A stretch of DNA of 11,165 nt from Candidatus Galligastranaerophilus gallistercoris (GCA_018710795.1 DVJH01000007.1:1-11165), one strand, 5' to 3'. Shown: positions 1-7,603, numbered from the stretch's first letter. Program-made: numbers and translations. The notes: generated by a model not told the origin, from the letters alone.

Positions 1-1
1 T

Positions 2-136
2 CACTTTAAAATCGGCACAAACATTTTAAGAGCGGTTATTAATGATGAAATTCAAAATAAAGAAAAACAGACATTTTATTTTAAAAAAGAAAATCTGATG
101 TTTTTTGATTTTTTTACAAAAAACATTATCAAATAA
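2..136 (+). CDS. C-terminal fragment of a CDS, possibly ABC transporter ATPase (TOBE end)
   Basis: The second forward frame is open from the window edge to a TAA at 134-136 and gives the last 44 residues of a protein whose start lies outside the window. The tail contains ENLMFFDFFTKNII. By eye this resembles the strand that closes the TOBE domain of MalK/UgpC/MsmX-type sugar ABC transporter ATPases, which typically read like a short 'h-x-FFD-x-x-T-x-x-x-I' pattern near the C-terminus. That likeness is the only functional clue, because no Walker or signature motif is inside the window. The fragment is lysine- and phenylalanine-rich and has no membrane segment. It converges on the next gene with two bases between the stop codons. 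Its status as coding is fairly likely, since 44 stop-free codons are notable in such AT-rich sequence. The family assignment is tentative. Confidence 0.5.
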   Translation, partial: HFKIGTNILRAVINDEIQNKEKQTFYFKKENLMFFDFFTKNIIK

Positions 137-138
137 TT

Positions 139-297
139 TTATCTTCTTTTGCTCCGCTCAATCCATATATATGTTTGTTCAATCGCACCCATAAAAGGGT
201 TATATGCAAAATTGTATTCTAAAAACGGGTTTCTTGCTTTTTTATTTATTTTATCCGCATCAATATTTAATTTTTTTATGTATTCTTTAATATCCAT
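139..297 (-). CDS. Small basic hypothetical protein (52 aa)
   Basis: I do not recognise this protein. It is short, lysine/arginine-rich, and has no signal peptide or membrane helix. It carries two copies of an aromatic NPF turn (ARNPFLEYNF then AYNPFMGAIE, residues 21-40) with a period of ten residues. The ATG at 297 was chosen because an AGAGA purine stretch lies 7 nt upstream (plus-strand 305-309). The frame stays open further upstream to a TTG at 412-414, which would give 91 residues and overlap the stop of the EF-hand gene by 8 nt. That longer form has a Cys-rich N-terminus (three Cys) but no convincing ribosome site. The gene follows the EF-hand gene on the same strand and may share its transcript. 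No clear terminator follows. A real gene is plausible but not proven. Confidence 0.45.
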   Translation of the reverse strand: MDIKEYIKKLNIDADKINKKARNPFLEYNFAYNPFMGAIEQTYIWIERSKRR

Positions 298-406
298 ATT
301 GCAATCTCTTTCAAATAAACTGTTTAACCTTATTTTAAATTTTCTTTTCTTAAATTTTGACCCGCAAAAGTATAGACGGGAATTATATCCGCCCGGGCAA
401 TAAAAT

Positions 407-1117
407 TTATGCAAGCAGATCTATATGCCCTGATGTTTGGTTGTGTTCACTGAGCGCTTTTGTTAACCCCAAATTATCCTGAAGATTTTTAAACGTATTT
501 CTTGCATAATTTATTAACTGCGCCTGTACGGTTTTGTTTTTATGATTGACCGCAAGATAGCTCAGAGCTTCTTTTGTGCCTTCACTTGTGATTGTACCCG
601 TCATATCATGCGGGTCCGTTGAATTTTTATCTTTGCTTTTTATGTCTGCAAGCGCTAAAAATGCGCCGTATTCGTCAATTTCTACAAGTCCGTTTTCATT
701 TGTATCAAGCACCTGTGTATTAAATATATCGGTTTTATGTGCGCGGTTTAATTTATCGTTCATGGTCTGAACGGGTGTTTTTGCGCCGCCCATTTCCTCG
801 TATGCCGCCGCAAGAAGGGATATTTTATCTATATGTCCCTGATTTGCTTTTGTATATTTATATTCATAATTTAAACGTTCAAACGAATCTTCTTTTTCAA
901 GTTTATCCGCAAAACCTTCTATTGCTTGAATAAATGCCTCATCATCGGCAAAATTCGGGGTATATCGAATATTTTGCGCACTTTTATACGCATTCAGACT
1001 TTGTGCGTTTGTATATTCTTCCATATTGGAGGCTGCGTTTCTTCCGTATCTTACGGAAGGGTTTTGCACGCTGCCGTTATATCTGCCGAAATTACCGTCT
1101 ATGACACTGACACTCAT
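407..1117 (-). CDS. EF-hand domain protein, cytoplasmic, unknown role
   Basis: The product is a 236-residue soluble protein with no signal peptide and no membrane helix. Residues 138-149 (DTNENGLVEIDE) form a textbook EF-hand loop: acidic or Asn ligands at positions 1, 3 and 5, Gly at 6, hydrophobic at 8, Glu at 12. Helix-like sequence flanks it on both sides. About 20 residues on, P169-G180 (PHDMTGTITSEG) looks like a degenerate second loop that keeps Asp 3, Thr 5, Gly 6 and Ile 8 but lacks the position-12 Glu. This gives a paired-EF-hand layout with probably one working Ca2+ site. The N-terminal 50 residues are Asn/Ser/Tyr-rich and probably disordered, and residues 57-125 look helical. The ATG at 1117 has GGAAAG 9 nt upstream. 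The gene is divergent from the efflux operon. Ca2+ binding is inferred from the loop, and the cellular function is unknown. Confidence 0.85.
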   Translation of the reverse strand: MSVSVIDGNFGRYNGSVQNPSVRYGRNAASNMEEYTNAQSLNAYKSAQNIRYTPNFADDEAFIQAIEGFADKLEKEDSFERLNYEYKYTKANQGHIDKISLLAAAYEEMGGAKTPVQTMNDKLNRAHKTDIFNTQVLDTNENGLVEIDEYGAFLALADIKSKDKNSTDPHDMTGTITSEGTKEALSYLAVNHKNKTVQAQLINYARNTFKNLQDNLGLTKALSEHNQTSGHIDLLA

Positions 1118-1225
1118 TAAAATTTACTTTCCTGAAAAATTTAATCTCTTTTATAAATCGTCTGAATTTTGAAACTTGCCATAATATTAATTTTTATTAA
1201 GCAAAATAATAAAAAATATGTGGTT

Positions 1226-1255
1226 AAAGAAACATGTTGCAAAAGAAACACATTG
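1226..1255. repeat. 14-bp tandem direct repeat in divergent intergenic region
   Basis: AAAGAAACATGTTG (1226-1239) is followed two bases later by AAAGAAACACATTG (1242-1255), matching at 12 of 14 positions with a 16-bp period. The first copy contains the palindrome AACATGTT. The pair sits in the 269-bp space between the divergent EF-hand and efflux genes, so a regulator-binding role is possible. No regulator gene lies in the window, and the role is speculative. The rest of 1118-1386 holds no gene that I can support. Confidence 0.3.
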
Positions 1256-1316
1256 ATGCTACCATGCTTTTGACGTTCCGATTTGAAAAATCGTACACAT
1301 GGATTAGGTAATTCTG

Positions 1317-1346
1317 TTGCCCGTTTCATGAATGTAGTGTTAATAT
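1317..1346 (+). promoter_or_regulatory. Candidate sigma-70 promoter for the efflux operon
   Basis: TTGCCC (1317-1322) and TAATAT (1341-1346) are separated by 18 bp. Each matches the consensus at 4 of 6 positions. A start near 1353 would leave a leader of about 34 nt before the ATG at 1387. This is the best pair I could find upstream of the adaptor gene, but AT-rich sequence produces such pairs often, so the call is weak. Confidence 0.25.
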
Positions 1347-1386
1347 TTTTTCATATTGTCGTCAAAATTATAAAATGGTGAAAGTT

Positions 1387-2601
1387 ATGAATAAAAAAAT
1401 TACTATCGTATTAGCAACAATTATAGTTCTTATCATTGCGGTATTATACCGTTTCATTGATACAAAAAATGCCGAAAAGGCGCAATCAGAAGCAATTCAG
1501 GCTTCAATGACCGTTGATGTTGAGGTTATGAAACCGTTTGATGTTGAAACTTCAAGCGTAATCGAAGCTCCGGGGCGTGTGGTTGCCGTAAAATCGGCTG
1601 ATGTTATTGCCCGTGTTCAGGGAATGATTTTAAAGCAGCACTATAAAGACGGCGATTTTGTAAAACAGGGGCAGCTTTTATTTACGATTGACCCCGAAGA
1701 GTTTCAAATAGCATACGATCTTGCAAAAGCAAATCTTGAAAACGCAAAAGCAAATCAATATCAGGCGCAAAAAGACTTTGAACGTACAAAAGAACTTGTC
1801 GAAAAAGATTTTGTCTCAAAATCCGAATATGATAATGCGCTTGCCGCAAAAGACGCCGCTAATGCTCAGGTGAGCGCAAGCCTTGCACAGCTGAACGATG
1901 CAAAAAGACGTCTTTCTTATTCAAAAGTAACCGCACCAATTTCGGGCAAAATAAGTTTACCGACGGTAACGGTCGGAAACTATCTTTCATCTCCCAACAC
2001 GATGCTTACAACCATCGTAAGCATAGATCCGATTTATGTTACGTATTCTTTGGATTCCGGGATGTTTGACAGATTAAAAGAAGATGAAATTATCCCTTCC
2101 GGAAAATCAAAAGAGCCGATAAAAGTATCAATTACTCTTCCTGACGGCTCCGTATATAACGAAACGGGTAATGCCGACTTTTTTGACAACGTAATTGACC
2201 AATCAACCGGTGCGATTACAATGAGGGCAACTTTTAAAAACCCGAATGCAAGGTTAATCCCCGGCGATTTTGTTAACGTAAAAGTTTATTCAAATAGAGT
2301 TTTAACAAGCCTTGCGGTTCCGCAATCCGCAGTTTTACAGGATTCAAACGGAAGATATCTTTATATTGTTAATGAAGACAACACCGCCTCAAAAAGATAT
2401 ATTGAAACTTCAGGACAAAAAGATAATAACTGGCTTATATCATCGGGTATTACAAAAGATGAAAAATTCGTTTCATCGGGAGTTATCGGTGTGAGAGACG
2501 GTTCAAAAGTAAGAATTACAAATGCTGAAGATAATAAAGTTATCGGCGGCGCAGACGAAGCAACCGACATAAAAATAAAAGATGAAAACAATGAGGAATA
2601 A
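1387..2601 (+). CDS. acrA: RND efflux periplasmic adaptor subunit (AcrA/MexA family)
   Basis: This membrane-fusion protein links an RND pump to a TolC-type channel across the periplasm. The product is 404 residues. Residues 5-22 form a single hydrophobic anchor, with no lipobox cysteine, so it is membrane-anchored rather than a lipoprotein. The lipoyl half-motifs lie at about 71-102 (VIARVQGMI, DGDFVKQGQ) and 179-211 (VTAPISGKI). Between them is an alpha-hairpin (104-176) rich in Ala, Lys and Gln. The hairpin tip keeps the RLS pattern known to contact TolC: R133, L137 and S144. Beta-barrel and membrane-proximal domains follow, and the end is an acidic tail. The ATG at 1387 is preferred because GGTGA (1377-1381) sits 5 nt upstream. 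The in-frame ATG at 1375 has no ribosome site and would add only four residues. The RND pump gene follows after 7 bp. The symbol marks the family, not proven orthology. Confidence 0.93.
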   Translation: MNKKITIVLATIIVLIIAVLYRFIDTKNAEKAQSEAIQASMTVDVEVMKPFDVETSSVIEAPGRVVAVKSADVIARVQGMILKQHYKDGDFVKQGQLLFTIDPEEFQIAYDLAKANLENAKANQYQAQKDFERTKELVEKDFVSKSEYDNALAAKDAANAQVSASLAQLNDAKRRLSYSKVTAPISGKISLPTVTVGNYLSSPNTMLTTIVSIDPIYVTYSLDSGMFDRLKEDEIIPSGKSKEPIKVSITLPDGSVYNETGNADFFDNVIDQSTGAITMRATFKNPNARLIPGDFVNVKVYSNRVLTSLAVPQSAVLQDSNGRYLYIVNEDNTASKRYIETSGQKDNNWLISSGITKDEKFVSSGVIGVRDGSKVRITNAEDNKVIGGADEATDIKIKDENNEE

Positions 2602-2608
2602 TTAATAA

Positions 2609-5600
2609 ATGTTTGCCAAATTTTTTATAGAAAGACCGAGATTCGCCATCGTATTATCACTGGTAATCGTTCTTATAGGTCTTATTTGTTTGACTGTTCT
2701 GCCTTTGGAAGAATACCCCGAAGTTACGCCTCCGCAGGTAATGGTACAGGCAACATACTCCGGTGCAAGCGCTGAAGTAGTAGAATCAACTGTGGCGCAG
2801 CCTATTGAAGCACAGGTTAACGGTGTTGAAGATATGATTTATATGTATTCAACATCATCAAACGGTACATACAGACTTAACGTGTTCTTTAAAACGGGAA
2901 CGGACCCCGATATGAACCTTGTTAACGTTCAAAACAGGGTTTCTCTTGCAACTTCAAGGCTTCCTTCGGACGTTCAAAGATACGGTATTACGGTAAAACA
3001 ATCGACACAAGGTGCGGGTCTTGTTATGTATGCCGTATATTCTCCGGACGGTTCAAAAAGTTTGGTTGAAACAAGTAACTACGCTTCAATTTATTTAAAA
3101 GACGAACTTGCAAGGATAACGGGTGTAGGTCAGGTTGATGTATACGGCGCAAGAGATTATTCAATAAGAGTTTGGCTGGATGCAAACAAAATGGCGGCCC
3201 TGAATGTTTCGCCTCTTGAGATTCAAAATGCCATACAGGGTCAAAACGTTCAGATTCCTGCAGGCGATATCGGTGCGGAGCCTCTTGTAAATAAGCATCA
3301 GATGAAAATTACCCTAAAAACAACGGGAAGGCTGACTACTCCCGAACAATTCGGAAATATTGTCGTAAGATCAAACCCCGACGGTTCCGCCATAAGAATT
3401 AAAGACGTTGCAAGAGTGGAACTCGGCGGTGAAAGCTATGCCAATATGGGGCGTTTAAACGGCAAAGAAATTGCCGTTATGTCCGTTATGCAATTATCGG
3501 ACGCTAACGCTATTCAGGTAGCGGACGATTGCAACGCAAAAATGCAGGAATTATCCAAAAATTTTCCTGACGGTATTGAATATATTATAATGCACGATAC
3601 AACGGAAACCATTAAAGAATCTCTGGCAGAAGTTGTTCATGCAATTGTTCTTTGCGTAATTTTGGTAACGATTGTTGTATATATGTTCCTTGGCGATTGG
3701 CGAACTTCCTTGATTCCTTTCGTTTCAATCCCCGTTTCAATTATAGGTACGCTTGCGATATTTGCAATAGCGGATTTTTCAATTAACACGTTGACTCTTT
3801 TCGGTTTTGTGCTTGCGGTAGGTACCGTTGTTGACGACAGTATCGTTGTTGTTGAAAACGTACAAAGACACATTGAAGCCGGAAAAAGTCCTAAAGAAGC
3901 AACGATTATTTCAATGGAAGAAATTACGGGTGCGGTTATTGCAACATCTCTTGTTTTGATGGCAGTGTTTGTTCCGTGTTCATTTTTATCGGGCATTTCA
4001 GGTAAAATGTATCAACAGTTTGCCGTAACGATTGCCGCTTCAATCGGTTTTTCGGTTGTTGTTGCGCTTACTCTTGCTCCCGCATTATGTGCCACAATTT
4101 TAAGAAGCAAAGATGAAATTCCGAATCGTCATTTTTATGAAAAATTCAGAGAATTATATAAAGACTACTGGTCTAAAAAACATCCGACAAACCTAAAAGG
4201 CAAATTAAGAGCTTGGGGTGAATTTTTTGCCGCGGCTTGGGAGATATGCATTAAAAAATATAACAGATTTTTTGACAGAGTTAAAAAGATATACCTTGAG
4301 GGGTCCGATTTTTACATCAAAAGAGCCTCAATGACGGTTATTACGTATATACTTTTGCTTCTGGCGCTTGTCGGATTCTTTAAACTGACCCCGACAGGGT
4401 TTTTGCCCGAAGAAGATTTGGGTGTTCTTTTAACGAACATAATTATGAACGACGGCACATCATTGTCCGCAACATCCGATGTTTCCCTTGAAATTGAAGA
4501 ACAAATGCTTGCGCTTCCGGGTGTAAGACAGGTCGGCGGCATTATAGGTATGAACGGCGATAACACGGCACTTATATTTACCGTATTTAAATCTTTTGCG
4601 GAAAGAAAAGAAATGCAGCCCAATTTCTTCAAAAAACTCTTTATGTCTGATGAAGAAAAAGAGCAATATGCAGTAGATCTTGCAGATTTTAAAAGAAAAA
4701 TCGGAAATATAACTTCAAAATATAAGCAGGCTCAGGTTGTAACGTTTGTTCCGCCCGCAATTTCCGGTATGAGTATGTTCGGCGGTTTTGAATATCAATT
4801 CCTTGATAAAGGCAACAGAACCGCACAGGAATTATATAATGAAGCCACAAAATTAATTGCAAGGGCAAACCAAAGTCCGAAGTTAACCGGTGTGTTTACG
4901 CAATTTAACGCAAACATCCCGCAGTTTCTAATTGAAATTGATTATCAAAAATTAAAAGCTCAAAATATATCGGAAAATGAAGTTACTGCCGCATTATCTT
5001 CACAGTTCGGTTCATACTACGTTAATGACTTCAACCTGCAAGGCAGGGTGTTCAGGGTTATGATGCAGGCAGATGAACCCTACAGAAGCGTTCCCGATGA
5101 TATGGATAAAATCTATATTAAAACAAACGACGGAAAATCCGCTCCTTTAAGCTCTGTCTTGAAAGTTACTCCCGTAACCGGTCCTTACAGCGTTACGAGG
5201 TTTAACATGTATAATTCAATCCAGATTATGGGCAACCCTGCTAAAGGACAATCATCGGGTAATGCGATTGCCGAGATGAATAAAATCTCCGATGAAATGA
5301 TGACATCGGATTTAGGTTATGCTTGGAGCGGCACATCATTGCAGGAAATTGAATCTTCGGGGCAGACCGCCGTTGTTTTGGGTATGTCTTTGATATTTGT
5401 CTATCTGTTCCTTGTAGCTTTATATGAAAGCTGGATGCTCCCGATTGGCGTTATGCTTATTGCACCTCTTGCCATGCTCGGTGCATTATTCCTTCAATAT
5501 GTAACGGGTAACCAGCTTGACATTTATGCTCAAATAGGGCTTATCATGTTAATAGGTCTTTCGGCTAAACAGGCAATTCTTATTGTTGAATTTGCCAAAG

Positions 5601-5917
5601 TTGCAAGAGAAGATGAAAATAAATCTATATACGAGGCTGCGATGGAGGCCGCCGATATCAGATTCAGAGCCGTTATGATGACGGGTATTGCATTTATCCT
5701 GGGTATGGTGCCTTTGGTATTTGCATCGGGTGCAGGCGCAATGAGCAGACGTTCGTTGGGTACTGCGGTATTTGGCGGCATGATAGTGGCTGTTACGGTC
5801 GGTGCAATTTTGGTTCCCGCGTTCTATGCACATATTCAGGAATCAAGAGAAAAGGCCAAAAAAGCGCACAATGAAAGAAAATTAAAACACATTAAGGATA
5901 TAAGAGAAAATGAATAA
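2609..5917 (+). CDS. acrB: RND multidrug efflux transporter, inner-membrane pump (AcrB/HAE1 family)
   Basis: This is a proton-driven homotrimeric pump that passes substrates from the periplasm and inner leaflet to a TolC channel. At 1102 residues it is about 50 longer than E. coli AcrB (1049). It begins with the family signature MFAKFFIERPRFA and TM1. The proton-relay residues are all present: the Asp pair D409/D410 in TM4 (VGTVVDDSIVVVEN), K987 in TM10 (LIGLSAKQAILIVEFAK), and R1018/R1020/T1025 in TM11. The two porter/docking halves lie at about 35-335 and 595-915. Extra sequence lies in the cytoplasmic loop between the halves (about 500-570) and in the second porter half (about 665-695). 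The C-terminal tail is strongly charged. A GAGGA site sits inside the end of the adaptor gene, and the stop overlaps the start of the TolC gene by 8 bp, which suggests translational coupling. Substrates cannot be read from the sequence. Confidence 0.95.
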   Translation: MFAKFFIERPRFAIVLSLVIVLIGLICLTVLPLEEYPEVTPPQVMVQATYSGASAEVVESTVAQPIEAQVNGVEDMIYMYSTSSNGTYRLNVFFKTGTDPDMNLVNVQNRVSLATSRLPSDVQRYGITVKQSTQGAGLVMYAVYSPDGSKSLVETSNYASIYLKDELARITGVGQVDVYGARDYSIRVWLDANKMAALNVSPLEIQNAIQGQNVQIPAGDIGAEPLVNKHQMKITLKTTGRLTTPEQFGNIVVRSNPDGSAIRIKDVARVELGGESYANMGRLNGKEIAVMSVMQLSDANAIQVADDCNAKMQELSKNFPDGIEYIIMHDTTETIKESLAEVVHAIVLCVILVTIVVYMFLGDWRTSLIPFVSIPVSIIGTLAIFAIADFSINTLTLFGFVLAVGTVVDDSIVVVENVQRHIEAGKSPKEATIISMEEITGAVIATSLVLMAVFVPCSFLSGISGKMYQQFAVTIAASIGFSVVVALTLAPALCATILRSKDEIPNRHFYEKFRELYKDYWSKKHPTNLKGKLRAWGEFFAAAWEICIKKYNRFFDRVKKIYLEGSDFYIKRASMTVITYILLLLALVGFFKLTPTGFLPEEDLGVLLTNIIMNDGTSLSATSDVSLEIEEQMLALPGVRQVGGIIGMNGDNTALIFTVFKSFAERKEMQPNFFKKLFMSDEEKEQYAVDLADFKRKIGNITSKYKQAQVVTFVPPAISGMSMFGGFEYQFLDKGNRTAQELYNEATKLIARANQSPKLTGVFTQFNANIPQFLIEIDYQKLKAQNISENEVTAALSSQFGSYYVNDFNLQGRVFRVMMQADEPYRSVPDDMDKIYIKTNDGKSAPLSSVLKVTPVTGPYSVTRFNMYNSIQIMGNPAKGQSSGNAIAEMNKISDEMMTSDLGYAWSGTSLQEIESSGQTAVVLGMSLIFVYLFLVALYESWMLPIGVMLIAPLAMLGALFLQYVTGNQLDIYAQIGLIMLIGLSAKQAILIVEFAKVAREDENKSIYEAAMEAADIRFRAVMMTGIAFILGMVPLVFASGAGAMSRRSLGTAVFGGMIVAVTVGAILVPAFYAHIQESREKAKKAHNERKLKHIKDIRENE

Positions 5918-7580
5918 TTTTAAAAATTTTTCATACATTTTATTGCCGTTATTTATTGCTTTTATAAGTCCTGCTTTTGCGGAGGATGATGCCATTATAA
6001 TTGCGGAATCCGATGCAAATGTTGAGGCGCCCGTGCAAAATGAATCTGCGGATAGCAGCGAAGCTGGTGTAAAAAATAATTCAAAAACAGAAGAAAAATC
6101 GGATACGGCTTCTTTTGAAACATCTTCAAAAACAAACGAAACCGTTGAAGATAAAAATACAACCGATGAAATAACTCTTGAAAACAAAGGTCAAAAACTA
6201 GAAAAAAGAGAAGTTAAAAAGGATAAGAAAAAGAAAAACGATTACTCCGAATACTTAATACCCGAAAACGGATATCAAACGGTCGGAAATACGGAAGATA
6301 AACAAATTTATATTCAAGGCGCCGTTTCAAAAACGGAAGAATTAACTCTTGCCGATTGTCTTGAACTTGCACTTTCAAATAACCCGAAAATTAAATCGGC
6401 GTATGCAAACGTTGCAAAAGTTAAAGAGTCAAAAGTTCAAACCTTATCAAATTATTCTCCCACAATTTCAACCAATACTTCTTTAACCAGAAATAAAATG
6501 GACACATCGGGTTTTCCCGCAGGCTTCAATGTTTCTCCTTATACGAGATATCTGCTCGGAACAATTTCATTATCACAATTGGTTTATGACTTTGGCGTAA
6601 CCCAGAACCAGTACACAATAAATAAACTTGATTGGGAAATGTCAAAACAAAATGTTGAATCTGTTGTAAATCAGGTTGTATGCGATGTTAAAGACGCATA
6701 CTATAATCTTCTTTATGCTTTGAGTACAAAACAGGTAAGACAGGAAACGGTTGAACAATACCAGCAGATGTATGATCAGGCAAAAGCGTTTTATGAAATC
6801 GGAACAAGACCCAGAGTTGATGTAACCATTGCTTCATCCAATCTTGCAGATGCCAGGGCAAATTTTATTGAAGCTTCAAATGCGGTTGATTTGGCGGTTT
6901 CAAAATTAAATAACGTTATGGGAACGCCTTTTATAGACCCTTATGTCGTGGATACTTCGATGCCCTATCAGCCTACCGACATTACAATGAAACAGGCAAT
7001 AGAAATCGCAAACAAAGCCCGCCCCGATTTAAAAACGGCTCTGTATCAAATTCAAAGAGCGGAACAAAACGTAAAACTTTATAAAAAATCATATATGCCG
7101 TCATTATCGGTTGGCGCCAACCTTTCAATGGGCGGCAGGCATAATTTTGTGGACAATACCTGGTATGATTTCGGCGGATATTTCAGCTTTCCTATAATCA
7201 ACCCCGTTTTAATAACATCTCAAATCAAACAGGCTAAAGCCGAACTTGAGCAACAGAAATTTGACACCAAAAACTCGGTAAATGATATCTATTATGAAAT
7301 ACAAAGTGCTTTTGTCCGCGTAACGGATACAAGCCAAAGAATAGTTGCTTCAAAGCTTGCGGTTCAGGAAGCCAGAGAAAGTTATGAATTATCACAAGGA
7401 AGATACAAAGCCGGCGTTTGCGATGCAATCGAATTAAAAGAAGCGCAAATTTCATATGAAAATGCTAAACTTGCATATATTTCAAACATTTATGAATACA
7501 ACAGTGCCAAAGCAGCGCTTGAAATGGCAATCGGACAATCGATAAAACCGTCTGAAGTTCAGGAGAATGTTGAAATATAG
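5910..7580 (+). CDS. tolC: TolC-family outer membrane efflux channel with long N-terminal linker
   Basis: This is the outer-membrane duct of the tripartite pump. The product is 556 residues. Residues 1-24 are a signal peptide ending in AFA, with E25 as the likely first mature residue. Residues 25 to about 140 are a low-complexity Ser/Glu/Lys/Thr segment with a lysine cluster (103-109), absent from classical TolC. Two outer-membrane-efflux repeats follow, at about 146-340 and 355-545. Each repeat ends in the typical coiled-coil pattern: YEIGTRPRVDVTIASSNL near 295-312 and YKAGVCDAIELKEAQISYEN near 499-518. The stretch at 180-230 (Ser/Thr and aromatic, 'LVYDFG') and that at 396-430 fit the beta-barrel strands and their entry. 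The start overlaps the pump stop (ATGAATAA), with AAGGA 11 nt upstream in the pump gene. The 23-bp gap to uvrB has no terminator. Family membership is certain, but orthology to E. coli tolC is not implied. Confidence 0.93.
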   Translation: MNNFKNFSYILLPLFIAFISPAFAEDDAIIIAESDANVEAPVQNESADSSEAGVKNNSKTEEKSDTASFETSSKTNETVEDKNTTDEITLENKGQKLEKREVKKDKKKKNDYSEYLIPENGYQTVGNTEDKQIYIQGAVSKTEELTLADCLELALSNNPKIKSAYANVAKVKESKVQTLSNYSPTISTNTSLTRNKMDTSGFPAGFNVSPYTRYLLGTISLSQLVYDFGVTQNQYTINKLDWEMSKQNVESVVNQVVCDVKDAYYNLLYALSTKQVRQETVEQYQQMYDQAKAFYEIGTRPRVDVTIASSNLADARANFIEASNAVDLAVSKLNNVMGTPFIDPYVVDTSMPYQPTDITMKQAIEIANKARPDLKTALYQIQRAEQNVKLYKKSYMPSLSVGANLSMGGRHNFVDNTWYDFGGYFSFPIINPVLITSQIKQAKAELEQQKFDTKNSVNDIYYEIQSAFVRVTDTSQRIVASKLAVQEARESYELSQGRYKAGVCDAIELKEAQISYENAKLAYISNIYEYNSAKAALEMAIGQSIKPSEVQENVEI

Positions 7581-7603
7581 TAATTTAGTGTAACAATTAA
7601 ATT

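Noticed and set aside
100..124. GTTTTTTG-N9-CAAAAAAC inverted repeat near the end of the left partial gene
   Set aside because: The stem is almost pure A-T and would be unstable. It lies within the coding sequence and no U-tract follows, so I do not call it a terminator.
382..387. Perfect TATAAT on the minus strand upstream of the small ORF
   Set aside because: No -35 at 16-18 bp and no TG extension. Such hexamers are common in AT-rich DNA.
1141..1329. Minus-strand open frame of 62 codons between the EF-hand gene and the adaptor gene
   Set aside because: It has no ribosome site, its composition does not look like the neighbouring proteins, and it fills the region where promoters of both divergent genes must lie.
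1375..1386. Earlier ATG of the adaptor gene, adding four residues
   Set aside because: There is no ribosome site before 1375, whereas GGTGA sits 5 nt before the ATG at 1387.
3637..3996. Long open frame on the strand opposite the RND pump gene
   Set aside because: It lies opposite a highly conserved membrane segment of the pump. Its Thr/Ile/Pro-rich composition is that of an antisense reading, and it has no ribosome site. The same applies to the other antisense frames in 4312-4666, 5530-6187, 7234-7455 and 9040-9639.
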